This document shows positions 19,151 to 28,596 of a stretch of DNA of 37,215 bases, one piece after another. Each line of letters opens with the position of its first letter. Within the stretch, counting starts at the first letter, position 1. Source of the DNA: Chara braunii (Eukaryota > Streptophyta > Charophyceae > Charales > Characeae); the NCBI GenBank assembly GCA_003427395.1, contig BFEA01000037.1, positions 3,380,374-3,417,588 on the forward strand. The letters are read 5' to 3'. A model generated the notes under the pieces. The model did not search any database, was not told the origin of the DNA, and saw nothing but the letters and a program-made list of their open reading frames with translations. The position numbers and the translations under genes were made by a program.

Positions 19151-20290
19151 CACATACTATCATGTGAGTGAGAGCAAGAGTCTATGTAGGCAAGATCACC
19201 AAGGTTGAACCAAAGGTCATCCATGAAAGAAGCGGTGTACTTCCTACTAGTGTGTGAGTGAAAGGCATGAACTTGAGTAGGCTAGACTGCCAAGACTGCA
19301 TCAAAGATCATCCATGGAAGTTGCGGTTCACTACCCTACTAGTGTATGAGTGAAAGCAAGAGTGTGAGCAACCCAAATCACCAAGATTGAACCAAAGATC
19401 ATCCATGAAAGTTGCGGTGCACTACCTACTAGTGTATGAGTGAAAAGCAAGAGTGTGAGTAGCCCANNNNNNNNNNNNNNNNNNNNNNNNNNNNNNNNNN
19501 NNNNNNNNNNNNNNNNNNNNNNNNNNNNNNNNNNNNNNNNNNNNNNNNNNNNNNNNNNNNNNNNNNNNNNNNNNNNNNNNNNNNNNNNNNNNNNNNNNNN
19601 NNNNNNNNNNNNNNNNNNNNNNNNNNNNNNNNNNNNNNNNNNNNNNNNNNNNNNNNNNNNNNNNNNNNNNNNNNNNNNNNNNNNNNNNNNNNNNNNNNNN
19701 NNNNNNNNNNNNNNNNNNNNNNNNNNNNNNNNNNNNTGCATCAAAGATCATCCAAGAAAGTTGGTGCACTACCTACTAGTGTATGAATGAAAAACATGAG
19801 TGTGAGTAGTCCAAATCACCAACATTGCATCAAAGATCATNAGTAGTCCAAATCACCAACATTGCATCAAAGATCATTTATGAAAGTTGCGGTGCACTAC
19901 CTTCTAGTGTATGAGTGAAAAGCATGAGTGTGAGTAACCCAAGTCACCAAGATTGCATCGAGGATTATCCATGAAAGTTACGGTGCACTACCTACTAGTG
20001 TATGAGTGAAAAGCATGACTGTGAGTAGCCCAAATCACCAAGATTGCATCAAAGATCATTCATGAAAGTTGCGGTGCACTACCTACTAGTGTGTGATTGA
20101 AAAACAAGAGTTGCACTAGGCTATCTCACTTGATTTGGGCAAGAGATCATCCATGGAAGAATCGGAAGATCTTCCACTCTCATGTGAGTAAAGAACAAGA
20201 GTTTGATTAACCCAAATCACAAGTAACCATCATGACATCACCCATAAAAGAATCGGCGCACTTCCTACTAGTATGTGATTGAAAAACAAG
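19151..20290. repeat. Satellite B: tandem units of about 91 bp, with gap
   Basis: The consensus begins AGATCATCCATGAAAGTTGC, then GGTGCACTACCTACTAGTGT, ATGAGTGAAAAGCATGAGTG and TGAGTAGCCCAAATCACCAA. About nine units are visible besides those hidden in the N gap; the last two (20140-20290) are degenerate. The 30-bp AGATCATC...CAC/CTAC segment lines up with the same segment of satellite A, so the two arrays are probably diverged subfamilies. Confidence 0.92.
19467..19736. other. Assembly gap (270 N) inside satellite B
   Basis: Repeat phase on the two sides predicts 12 bp plus whole 91-bp units (285 bp for three units), so 270 is close to three units but not exactly in phase. True copy number is unknown. 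A second suspect join is the single N at 19841, flanked by an exact 36-bp direct duplication (19805-19840 and 19842-19877). Confidence 0.95.
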
Positions 20291-20303
20291 AGTTAGAGTA
20301 TCC

Positions 20304-20438
20304 CAAGAAGAAGATGGAGATGAAGAAGAAGAAGAAGAAAAAGAAAAAGAAGAAGGATGAAAAGAAGAAGAAGAAGAAGAAGAAGAAGAAGAAGAAGAGG
20401 ATGAAGAAGAGGATGAAGAAGAAGATGAAGAAGAAGAT
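20304..20438. repeat. (AAG)n / (GATGAAGAA)n microsatellite
   Basis: GAA/AAG trinucleotides with GAT interruptions, giving Lys-rich (+) and Phe/Leu-rich (-) artefact ORFs. Confidence 0.95.
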
Positions 20439-21016
20439 GCATCTCCTTCCTTCCACTCACCTTGTCAATATCTTGGAGTTGGAGTCTCTCCTCCTCCTTG
20501 CACAACTCCTCCTCGGCTATTGCTCCCTCCTTCTTCAAGGTTCTCTTCTTCCTTTCTCACCTCCTCCCAAGTTGCCTCAAGCTCCCATCACCATGACTAT
20601 GGAGTCCTCCCCTCTAGGAGGGCTAATGGGGCTTTCTCTAGCCTCTCTCTCTCCCTCACCCCCAGGGGCTATGGCGGATCACCTTCCCTAGTGCCAGCCT
20701 CACTACCTCTAGTCCCTAAAGCTCCTCTTCCTAGCTCATGGCCTCCACCAAGCTCCCAAACTAGCATGGGTTCTCCTCCCCTCTCTCCAAGTGAAAGAGT
20801 GCTTTCATGGACTCACTTGGGCAGAATGGGCACTCCTCATGCAATTGTGAAAGTGGCGGACTGAATTCCCAGCTTATGTAGGTTGAAACCAGCAGTCCGG
20901 CCAGCCCATGAGCCTCCTCATGAGCCTTGAGGTGAACCGAGGTACCCCCCAAGGCAAAATTCCACTACTAGGCCTTCCTGGAGGTACCTGGGCCTCTTTT
21001 CGGCCAAGTACATGCG

Positions 21017-21043
21017 GTCCGAGTGGTTGGTACCAACTCGGAT
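21017..21043. repeat. Imperfect palindrome around TTGGTACCAA
   Basis: TCCGAG and CTCGGA arms flank the perfect 10-bp palindrome TTGGTACCAA, with a 3-base asymmetry. It shares its arms with the palindromes at 21975, 22457 and 23011. Confidence 0.7.
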
Positions 21044-21974
21044 TGCCTCTTGGCCTACTCCGGCCTCCTTTTTGCTTCACAAATGCTGCCCCCTTGGATC
21101 CTAATGCCCAAGGGGCAATTTTATGTAAAAGAAAAAGGTCTTGTGAGCCGTTTTCTCGATTTTTTCAAGTTTCGGCCTCCCTTCGCTAGGCCGGAGCATT
21201 TTTCGATGTGGCGGCACATTTTCAGCCTCTGATCTGGCTGAGATCCAAGGCCAACAATAATCCGCGCTACCCCCTAGTAGTCCTTGCTTCAATTTTGAAC
21301 CCCTAAGTCCATTTTTTTTAATTTTTGGTGCATCTGGCTTTTTTTTTGGGCCAAATGCACAGTTTTGTCCCTTTCCTTCTTTTGTTTCTTTCCATTTTGG
21401 GCTGCCACCTCATTCCGGAGCTAGCCGTTTTGAGCTGGCCCACAAAAAACGGCTAGTTCCTCTCCACCATGAGATCTGATCACAGATCCATGGTCCAAAA
21501 GAAAACCGGTCACTTCCTTTTTGCATTTTCTCTCATTTTCTGCTTTTTAATTCAGATTTTATTGAGAGATTGCCCTCCCTCATTCTAGGAGGGATGATGT
21601 CACAGTTGGGACCTGCCAGTCCCTACTGTGCAGGTCCCAATAGGCCGGCACACTCTCCTCCACTCTTTTCTTCTTTTTTGTCTCATTCTCCCTCCTTTCT
21701 CTCCCATATTTTTTTTTTTTTTTTTTTTCCAGATGTAACAAGTGTCAAACTGTTGTGCACCCTCTTTCTAGGCCCTAAGGCCTCATTCAAGGCCAGGTTC
21801 ATGGCTGTTACTTGGCCGTTACATCTCGGATTCCAACAATGGCACCCCCATGCTCCTAGAGGGCTCCACTTTGCTCCCGTTTGCCCAATTTTTAGCCCCA
21901 TTTGCTCCAATTTTCTAAGGACAGCCTTTTTCTCGTGTTGAGCCTCTTGAGGCTCTATTTTATCATGCCTAGCT

Positions 21975-21994
21975 AGTCCGAGATATCTCGGACT
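21975..21994. repeat. Perfect 20-bp palindrome
   Basis: AGTCCGAGATATCTCGGACT equals its own reverse complement over all 20 bases. Diverged 20-bp relatives with the same AGTCC...CTCGGACT ends lie at 22457-22476 and 23011-23030. Confidence 0.9.
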
Positions 21995-23954
21995 GCTGGG
22001 CAGCCCTCCCAACACTATTATTTTGTTTTATTTTCTCCCCATGGCTTTCCCACTGGCCCCCACCGTCTAGATCCTTGATCTCGGCGGTGCCGTTTGTTTG
22101 CACAAATATTCCTTGTGCTTGCTCATGGTCCCCTTGAGACATCCCAAGTGCCCGCCACTCTCCTCCATACTAGTTTCATTTCTTGTCCCGGCGCATGTCC
22201 CGTTTTTCGATTTTTATTATTTGGACCCACTTGGCCCCCGACAACATTTCGGATGGTGTCCCATTTTTTATTTTTGGGGCCCATTGCCCTTGGCGGTCCC
22301 ATCATCTCTACATGTGTACTAATTTTTTTCTAGGCCGTGAGATTTCATCTCACGGTTGCCGTTTACCGTCTTTACTTGCCCTATGTCGAAATCGCTCCTT
22401 TCTAGCCTTCCGAGCTTGTCGTGGCTCATTTTCCCTTAGCCTAGGCATCCGCATGCAGTCCATTGCAACTCGGACTGCAATGGGGGTCAATTCGCTAGCC
22501 CCAATGCCCCACAACTAGCCCTTACTCAAAAGAAGAAAAAACGACCAACTCCCAAATGCATCCGGACTTGATTTTGGCTCCGAATGCACCTAAAACATGT
22601 GTTTCTCCTCATGCATACAATCCGTTTTATTCCGGTTGCATGAGGCCTTGATTTTCTTTGATTTTCTCTACAAAAATCAAAGAAAATCCAAGTCCTTTGT
22701 AACCGCCATATTCCAGAATGAATCTGGTCACGGACGAATCTCCCCAAGTGACCGTTTTTTACCATTAAGGCATTTTTTTTTTTTCTTTTCTTTTCCTCCT
22801 TTCTTGGACAGTAGGGACCTGTCAGTCCCTTCTTGTGGCAGTCCCTACTGACGGCCAACTCACTCACTCCCTCTCACTTTTTTTGTTTTATTCTCCCTCA
22901 TTTTCTTTTCTTTTGTCTTTTTTTTTCTAGCATGTCAAGTATCAAGTGGCCGTTAAGGCCCTTTTCTAGCCTCTTCCTCTTAGTTTTGGCCCTTCCTATG
23001 CCCAAAGTGCAGTCCGTTATATCTCGGACTACAATGCTGGCCTTCTCATGCCCATGGGAGCCTCCCTTTACTTCTACTTTCCTCCCATAGGGCCCCTCCT
23101 ACTTCGATTTTCTCCTGGAGGGCTATTTTTTACATGGAGTCTTATTTTACTCTGTTTTCTTGAGGGAGGCTAATCCGAGATTTTTCTGATTGCTCCAATG
23201 CCTCCTACTTCAGTTTTCTTTATTTTTTCTTTTCCTTTTGGCCTTCCCGTTTGCTACCGCTAGTGCTTGCACTAGTGGTGCTAATATTCTTGGTCGTCAA
23301 GATATCGATCTTGACGGTGCACCTTGCCTTTATTATTTTCCCTCATGCGGTGCCGCCGTTTCTTCTTGGGACTTTCACATGTCCCCGCCACTTGTCCCGT
23401 CGGTGGTCCCCGACACTTAGTCCCGCCGGTGGTCCCCGACACATTTCACCCCGGATGCCATTATTTTTACTTAGTCTCACGTAGCCCCGGGTGCCTCTCC
23501 CCGAGGTGTTCCACGTCCCTTGGGCGTTGTGCCGCCCCATCCGCAACCACCACAGGGCGAGTGACACCGCCTTGCCGGATCATTACAACCGTTCTGGGAC
23601 TGACCGCGAGGTTTTCGTAGTTGCACTTGCAAACTAATAGAGAGCCCCAACTCTCTTGAAAGGAAGAGGCCGGATCCAAGAAAACACCACTCGGGAGGAA
23701 CGATTCGCGAGAAAGCCTTTACGGCAAGACGGGGTCCTGGGAGGTTTTGGACTGGACCTACCTGCCAGATGTGAGGAGGTACCTCAGTGATGACGCCCGT
23801 CTCGTAAGCAGCAAAAGGTCGGACGGAGTAGGGGATGAGGTGAGTTATCAGCAAGGGGAGGACTGATCACCCTTCCTTTTTGGGGCTGATGGGCCGCCAT
23901 CCGTCTACTCGTTGGTGGACCAAGGTCTGCGTACCTCCGAGTGAGAACTAGTCG

Positions 23955-23990
23955 TGCGATGGGGACATCGCATTTTGAGTGGGGGGAAGG
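23955..23990 (+). other. Polypurine-tract-like block, first copy
   Basis: GTGCGATGGGGACATCGCAT then TTTGAGTGGGGGGAAGG. Gypsy elements commonly end with a GATGAGGACATC-like segment before a G-rich polypurine tract and the 3' LTR. A near-identical block lies at 25075-25109. Confidence 0.5.
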
Positions 23991-24039
23991 TGTGCCATCT
24001 ACCGATGAAAAAGCGTGCGAAAGAGAAGGTTACCATGAG

Positions 24040-24540
24040 CTCAAGAAATTGTGTAATTGACTTTGCGCAGGCTTGAAAAAAGGTCTGGCAAGATGTCCAG
24101 AAGAAAGAAATTGATGAGTAATTGACTTTGCGCAGACTTGAGAAAAGACCTGGCAAGATGTCAAGAAGAAAGAAATGGATGAGTAATTGACTTTGCATGG
24201 GCTTGAGAAGAGGCCTGACAAGGCGGCCAGAAGAGAAATGGATAAGTAATTGACTTTGCATGGGCTTGAGAAGAGGCCTGACAAGGTGGCCAGAAGAAAA
24301 ATTCTTGCGCGGGCTTGAGAGAAGGCCTGGCAAGATATTCAAAAGAGAAAGGCATGGGTAATTGGGTTTGCATAGGCTTAAGGAAAGGACTGGCAAGACG
24401 CCGAGAAAAGAGATATGTGTGTAATGGACTTGCATGAGTTCGAGAAAAGCCTGGCGAGGGGGCGACGTGCATGCGAAATTGGCAGGGCTAGAGAAAACTG
24501 GGCAAAATAACATGGAAAAAGATACATGTGAATTTGGCAA
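24040..24540. repeat. 64-bp minisatellite (about eight diverging units)
   Basis: Units start AATTGACTTTGC(G/A)(C/T)(A/G)GGCTTGAGAA and continue with CTGGCAAGATGTCCAGAAGA. The first four (from about 24055, 24120, 24185 and 24249) are closest, with spacing 63-65 bp; later units decay and lose spacing. The 248-codon minus-strand frame over this region (23905-24651), with repeated RPLLKPMQSQL words, is a by-product. Confidence 0.88.
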
Positions 24541-24719
24541 AGCAGGAAATTGAGGAAAGATTGACGGGAGGCATGGATCGCACGGGCCGAAGAGCCAAGT
24601 AGAAAAAGCATTAAGGGGGACGGAAGCCGGAAAAATGGGCCTGGTTGGCAAGGGATGGGAGGAGGATCAACCAAGGGGCGCTTGGGATGGCAAGGCTCGA
24701 GGGAGAAGCGGGGGCAGTG

Positions 24720-24895
24720 AAAGGACGAAAAACTGAAAAGGGGTTTTTTTTATGTTATGAGGGTGATGAACAAGAAGGAAGGAGGATTGATGCTCTGAGA
24801 GTGATGAACGAGACGAAAGGGGTTTTTGATGTTTTAAGAGTGATGAATGAGACAAATGGGGTTTTGAGGTACTACGGGTGATGAATGAGACGTGA
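24720..24895. repeat. Short tandem repeat of a GTGATGAA(T/C)GAGAC word
   Basis: Four loosely spaced copies of a unit containing GATGTTTTAAGAGTGATGAA and GAGACAAATGGGGTTTTG. Spacing is variable, about 40-60 bp. Confidence 0.65.
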
Positions 24896-25074
24896 GAAGC
24901 CTAAAGGACAAAGAAAGTTTGACCCTATACACCCTTCCCCGTTCCAAGACCGAACTAGTAGAAAACCGAGAAAGGAGCAAGAAAAGAAAAAATGGACTCT
25001 GACAAACTAACTACCCATAACATCTCCTCCTCCTCTCCCGTCTATCCCTCCAAAACCCACTAACAAGAGATTGG

Positions 25075-25109
25075 TGCGCGATGAGGACATCGTGAATGAG
25101 TGGGGGGAA
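25075..25109 (+). other. Polypurine-tract block, second copy, preceding an LTR-like start
   Basis: GCGCGATGAGGACATCGTGA then ATGAGTGGGGGGAA, followed directly by TGTGTCGGGACTGG at 25110. This is the expected layout of a gypsy polypurine tract and 3' LTR start. Confidence 0.6.
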
Positions 25110-25840
25110 TGTGTCGGGACTGGTGAGTCTCGAATAACTTCCCATCACTCGAGAGACTGAATATGGGCAAACTGTGCACAACAGAGAAATCTAGAGTGAG
25201 GAGGCAGGGGAAAGAAAAGAAAAAGGATTAGGCCGCTGGAGGGAGTGACGCCCTGGGAGAGAACCACAGGAGGAAAGAACTAGCGACGGCAAGCAAGCGA
25301 GCGCAAGAACAGGGGCGCATAGAACATAGCATGAGGCCGGGAGGGCCGTTGGAATGCAATAAGATTAAGGCCAAAGGGCCCTTGAACCAACAAATGCAGC
25401 ACGGCAGCGATAAAGGAATGAGGGAGTCGAGGGACGGGCGGCCCAGAGGCCGCGAAAAGATAGAGAACGAGGGGTCAACATGGGGGCCACCTACGGGAGT
25501 CTCGGGGTAGAGGCCCAACCAAAGAAACCGGCGCGTGCAAGACGCAAGAAAAGACAAGGGAGAGGGGTCATCCAAACGGCCGTGCCGCCCCTCTACGGCA
25601 TGGCGTGTGGTTGGGGGAAAAAAAAAATGAGACTTAGGAAAAAGAACGACTCTCTCGCCCGTTTGGCTCCACGCCCTTGACGTTTAGGTTTTCAACATGA
25701 GGCGCAGTTTGAACTCCCCGACTAGAGCTCGTTGTCGGAGTTAGTTCCGAACGACCCGCATCAATCAAAGAGAAAGATGCCTTGGTCCGTCAACCCTTAT
25801 TTCCCTTATAAAGAATAGGTCGCGCTGAGACTTTTTCCTT
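25110..25840 (+). mobile_element. Candidate 3' LTR start on + (U3 part; right end not found)
   Basis: The segment starts TGTGTCGGG after a polypurine tract. A TATAAAG word at 25807-25813 lies about 700 bp in, a plausible U3/R position. No matching left LTR or CA terminus was found. GTCCCCGACACA at 23431-23442 resembles a terminus complementary to this start, but no primer binding site follows it. The end coordinate given is only the promoter area. Frames inside (for example minus 25228-25575) have no motif. Confidence 0.4.
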
Positions 25841-26464
25841 GACGGGTAGAGGTCATGGGGTCGCGATGCATGCATCGCTTTCCCCCTTATGTCGAGACCT
25901 GAGACTAGAAGAAAAGGGACACTCAATTTCTTGCTATTTTCATGGTCGGCCCGACGACCTTACATCAAATTGCCTAGGGTCCCCTGACTATGCAATGCAA
26001 TATCAAATTCTCAAACATTCAATCCAATGCTATTTCCAAGGCTGATTCTCATGGCTGGTCCGGCAGCCGCTCATCAATCAAGGCCACCTCTTGTAGCTGC
26101 TCCGACAGTCGCTTTCTCAATAGGCATCTTTTCAAGGGCCGACCCGTCGCCCCTCCTTCCGTTCTCAGCTCTCTCATTCCTCAATATCCAGTCCTTACGA
26201 CCGTCCCATCGGTCCATGTTTTTTCTGTCTTTAAGGCCCAACCTTCTTTATCCTGCCCTTCTCTTCTCAACGCATCATCCCCTTTTATCCATCCTCATGG
26301 CTATTTCAATGACCGACCCATGACCTTTTCCATCTCTCATTGCCCCTTCCAACTCTTTCTTAGTCATCCTTTCTCAATCAACCTTTCTCAATCAACCTTT
26401 CTCAATCAATTATGCAGGGGGCCCCAGTGCCTATTTCAAAAGGAATAACCCTTGTCAGGGGCCA
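25841..26464. other. Pyrimidine-rich stretch, no gene recognised
   Basis: Plus-strand frames here are Ser/Pro/Leu-rich and motif-free. A short CTTTCTCAATCAAC tandem repeat occurs at about 26370-26410. It may be the R/U5 continuation of the LTR-like sequence that starts at 25110. Confidence 0.35.
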
Positions 26465-26668
26465 TTCCCGAACAACCTGGTTAGGGTCGTCCTTTTCCAT
26501 TCTCAAGTCGAACAGCCTGGTTAGGGTCATTCCTTTCCATTTTCAGGTCGAACAGCCTGGTTAGGCCCATTCCGTTCCATTCTCGGGTCGAACAGCCTGG
26601 TTAGGGTCATCCCTTTCCATTCTCAAGTCGAATCAGCCTGGTTAGGGTCATTCCTTTCCATTATCAAT
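26465..26668. repeat. 40-bp minisatellite, five units
   Basis: The unit is GTCGAACAGCCTGGTTAGGG then TCATTCCTTTCCATTCTCAA. CCTGGTTAGG words are spaced 40-41 bp apart starting near 26476. Four of the five units contain TTAGGG. Confidence 0.92.
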
Positions 26669-27324
26669 GTTAGTGCCCGAGGGGAGGGGGTGGGCCTCGA
26701 GGTCACGGATCCCATTTTTGTCTTGGAGGTTAGAAGGTGGCCATCTCATCTCAGTTTTCAGCGTGCTGTTCCCCTCATCCATCCTTAAAGCAATATATTA
26801 TGCATGCATACATCCGACTTAGCGTCTAGTACTCGAGTTGGGACTCGCGATCCCAAGCAGCACTAGCCCACCCGGTCGTTCAACCATAGTAAGAGACAGG
26901 GGCGCCCCCTCTTATTTTCACTCGTTCTAATGACTCAGATCTCGGCTATTCTCAGACTCATTCATGACTCAGGTGGATTAGGCTCCTAGGGAAGGAGCGT
27001 TCTTCACGCCCCTTAACCCATAGGTTCCCTAACCTCTCTTGTACTCGACTACCATTCAATGCCGTGCTTGCTCGTCAATCTTTACTCAAAGTTTCTTTTC
27101 TCAAAAGCACAATCCTTATCCCATCCAAAATTACCCACTTTGAAAGGTAGCTCATCCAGAAAGTAGCCTCAAAAGCTATCTTCTAGGCTTATTGTGCCAC
27201 AGTCTTAGCTGACCCTCTTATCACTTCATCCTTAGCAAACTTACTCATACTATAGACGTTCTTGTCGTTCCCATGTCTTTGCAAACAGAAAAGCAGGAAT
27301 CCTGTTTTAATGTTAAATCAACAT
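26669..27324. other. No gene recognised
   Basis: Between the 40-bp repeats and the end of the minus-strand element. The minus strand near 26905-26925 has a purine-rich AAAATAAGAGGGGG word that might be a polypurine tract for the element at 27.3-36 kb, but no LTR terminus follows it. Confidence 0.3.
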
Positions 27325-28491
27325 CTAGTTCATATTGCTGCCTTGTGCCTCAGGTTGCTCGATTCCTTGTCCACCCTGTTCCTCGGCAGACTTTCTAACC
27401 CCCAGGCCGAAGGTCTCGATTTCCCTCCTTTTCTTCGCAATTTCCTGTAGTTTCGTCTCACTGAAAAAGTCCAAAGGCGTGGCTTGCATCCCTGCCTTTG
27501 CGAGTTCTCGGGCCTTGATGATCCATTGCTGAAACCAATGACTGGGCGTTGACCCAAACTCATTCTCCCATCAGAAGGCCCCATCGCGCGGATGGTGCAT
27601 CGGAGGCCGCCTCTCTTCCCTAGGCCTGGAGATTTCATCCCTCTCACCCCCGCTGCTGATTTCTATGATCGCTTGTACATCCTCCTCCTCATCCTCCTCG
27701 TCTTCCGTCTGTATGGGGCTATACCCTCCCGTTAGGTTCTTTGGATCGTAGGTATAACGATCCTCTGTCCTTGTCCCATACCCCTCACAACTGTCGTGGC
27801 CGCTTCGTCCTTCAAGCGGGCTTTCTCTTCTCTCCTTCCCATCCTCACGCTCGTCGTGCATGTCCCATCCCCCCTCGCTTTCCCCATGCCAAGTCTCACG
27901 TCGTTCGCCCTTGTTGGCTCCTCCCTCGCCAGAGGCCTGAGCCTTATCTCCCATATCCGCATTGCCCCCTTCTCCCACATTTGCCCTTTCCTTCTCGCCC
28001 TCACTGTCAGATGAGATTTCTATACCTTCTCCCTTGCGGAGGGGCGAGGGTCTTCTACACATGCATTTTTTTCCACCCCTGCCTACCAGCGGCCCGCCCA
28101 TGAGCCCTATGTACAACTTTCTCTTCGGTGTCCTCCTCCCTTGGCTTGGTCCTGCTTCTTCCCCTCTGGTAGGCCTGTTGATTGCCCCGTTGTCGTTCTC
28201 GTTGCCGAATTCCATTTTTGCTTTTTCTTGTTTTTCTTCTAATTCCTGTATAACAAAACAGCACCCGCAAAACCCCTCACATACCCGTTCCCCCAGTCCG
28301 GTAGGCAGCTCCCCTTTCCCCAGAATGCTCCCAGTATCCTTCGCATCACGCCCCTATTATACATTTCCCTCTTTATGCAAATGCGCCGTTTGTGATGATC
28401 CCATTATTTTCCCGCCAAAAACTATGATACAATGTCCCCGACAATCCTTCTTGTTGTCACACAAACCCGTTACAACAAACTCCCAAGTCAT
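27325..28491 (-). pseudogene. Extra ORF downstream of integrase (acidic, Cys-motif N-terminus), three in-frame stops
   Basis: One reading frame runs from the ATG at 28491 to a stop at 27325-27327 (389 codons), interrupted by adjacent TAA (28357-28359) and TAG (28354-28356) and by TGA (27571-27573). The N-terminus has closely spaced cysteines (CDNKKDCRGHC, later CEGFCGCC), then a charged helix (IQELEEKQEKAKME). A long acidic, Gly/Glu-rich region has two hydrophobic-acidic motifs (GIEISSDSEGE, AIIEISSGGERDE) that resemble SUMO-interacting motifs. A helical, basic C-terminus contains KLQEIAKKRREIETFGLG. It lies on the sense strand after integrase, the place where some plant gypsy elements carry an extra ORF. 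No family is recognised and a nuclear role is inference. Confidence 0.55.
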
Positions 28492-28596
28492 CCTGCCTTT
28501 CAACCTCAGTCAGTCCAACCCATTGCCCCAACCCAAAAAAATGGCAGTCTCACGAACGCAGTCAGAGATTGAACCATAGTGTGGGCATGGCCGTTG

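Larger units (their letters stand above)
20440..23954. other. Pyrimidine-rich repetitive non-coding DNA
   Basis: There are no recognisable coding motifs in 3.5 kb. A module is repeated in diverged form: 21598-21760 (GGGACCTGCCAGTCCCTACT, then CTCTCC, T-runs and a TCAAG/TCAAA segment) resembles 22806-22960. TCCGAG...CTCGGA inverted repeats recur (see the palindrome entries). T runs occur at 21708-21729 and elsewhere. The style fits a long untranslated part or LTR of a retroelement, but no terminus was found. Confidence 0.45.

Noticed and set aside
19331-19790. ORFs containing long X runs
   Set aside because: They cross the N gap in satellite B.
17699-20290. CRISPR-like regular repeats
   Set aside because: Whole units repeat with no unique spacers and accumulate substitutions throughout, and the context is eukaryotic; it is satellite DNA.
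20275-20691. Lys-rich 138-codon ORF on +
   Set aside because: It is a product of the AAG microsatellite followed by pyrimidine-rich DNA.
23431-23442. 5' LTR terminus (GTCCCCGACACA) matching the LTR-like start at 25110
   Set aside because: The terminal match is short, the same word is repeated nearby (23406-23416), and no primer binding site follows.
23905-24651. 248-codon minus-strand ORF with repeated hydrophobic words
   Set aside because: It is produced by the 63-65-bp minisatellite; the repeated words track the repeat unit and no domain is present.
26020-26448. 152-codon Ser/Pro/Leu-rich ORF on +
   Set aside because: Pyrimidine-rich composition alone explains it; no motif and no protein-like periodicity.
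26904-26925. Polypurine tract for the 27-35 kb element
   Set aside because: Purine-rich on -, but no TG-type LTR terminus follows and no matching LTR was seen.
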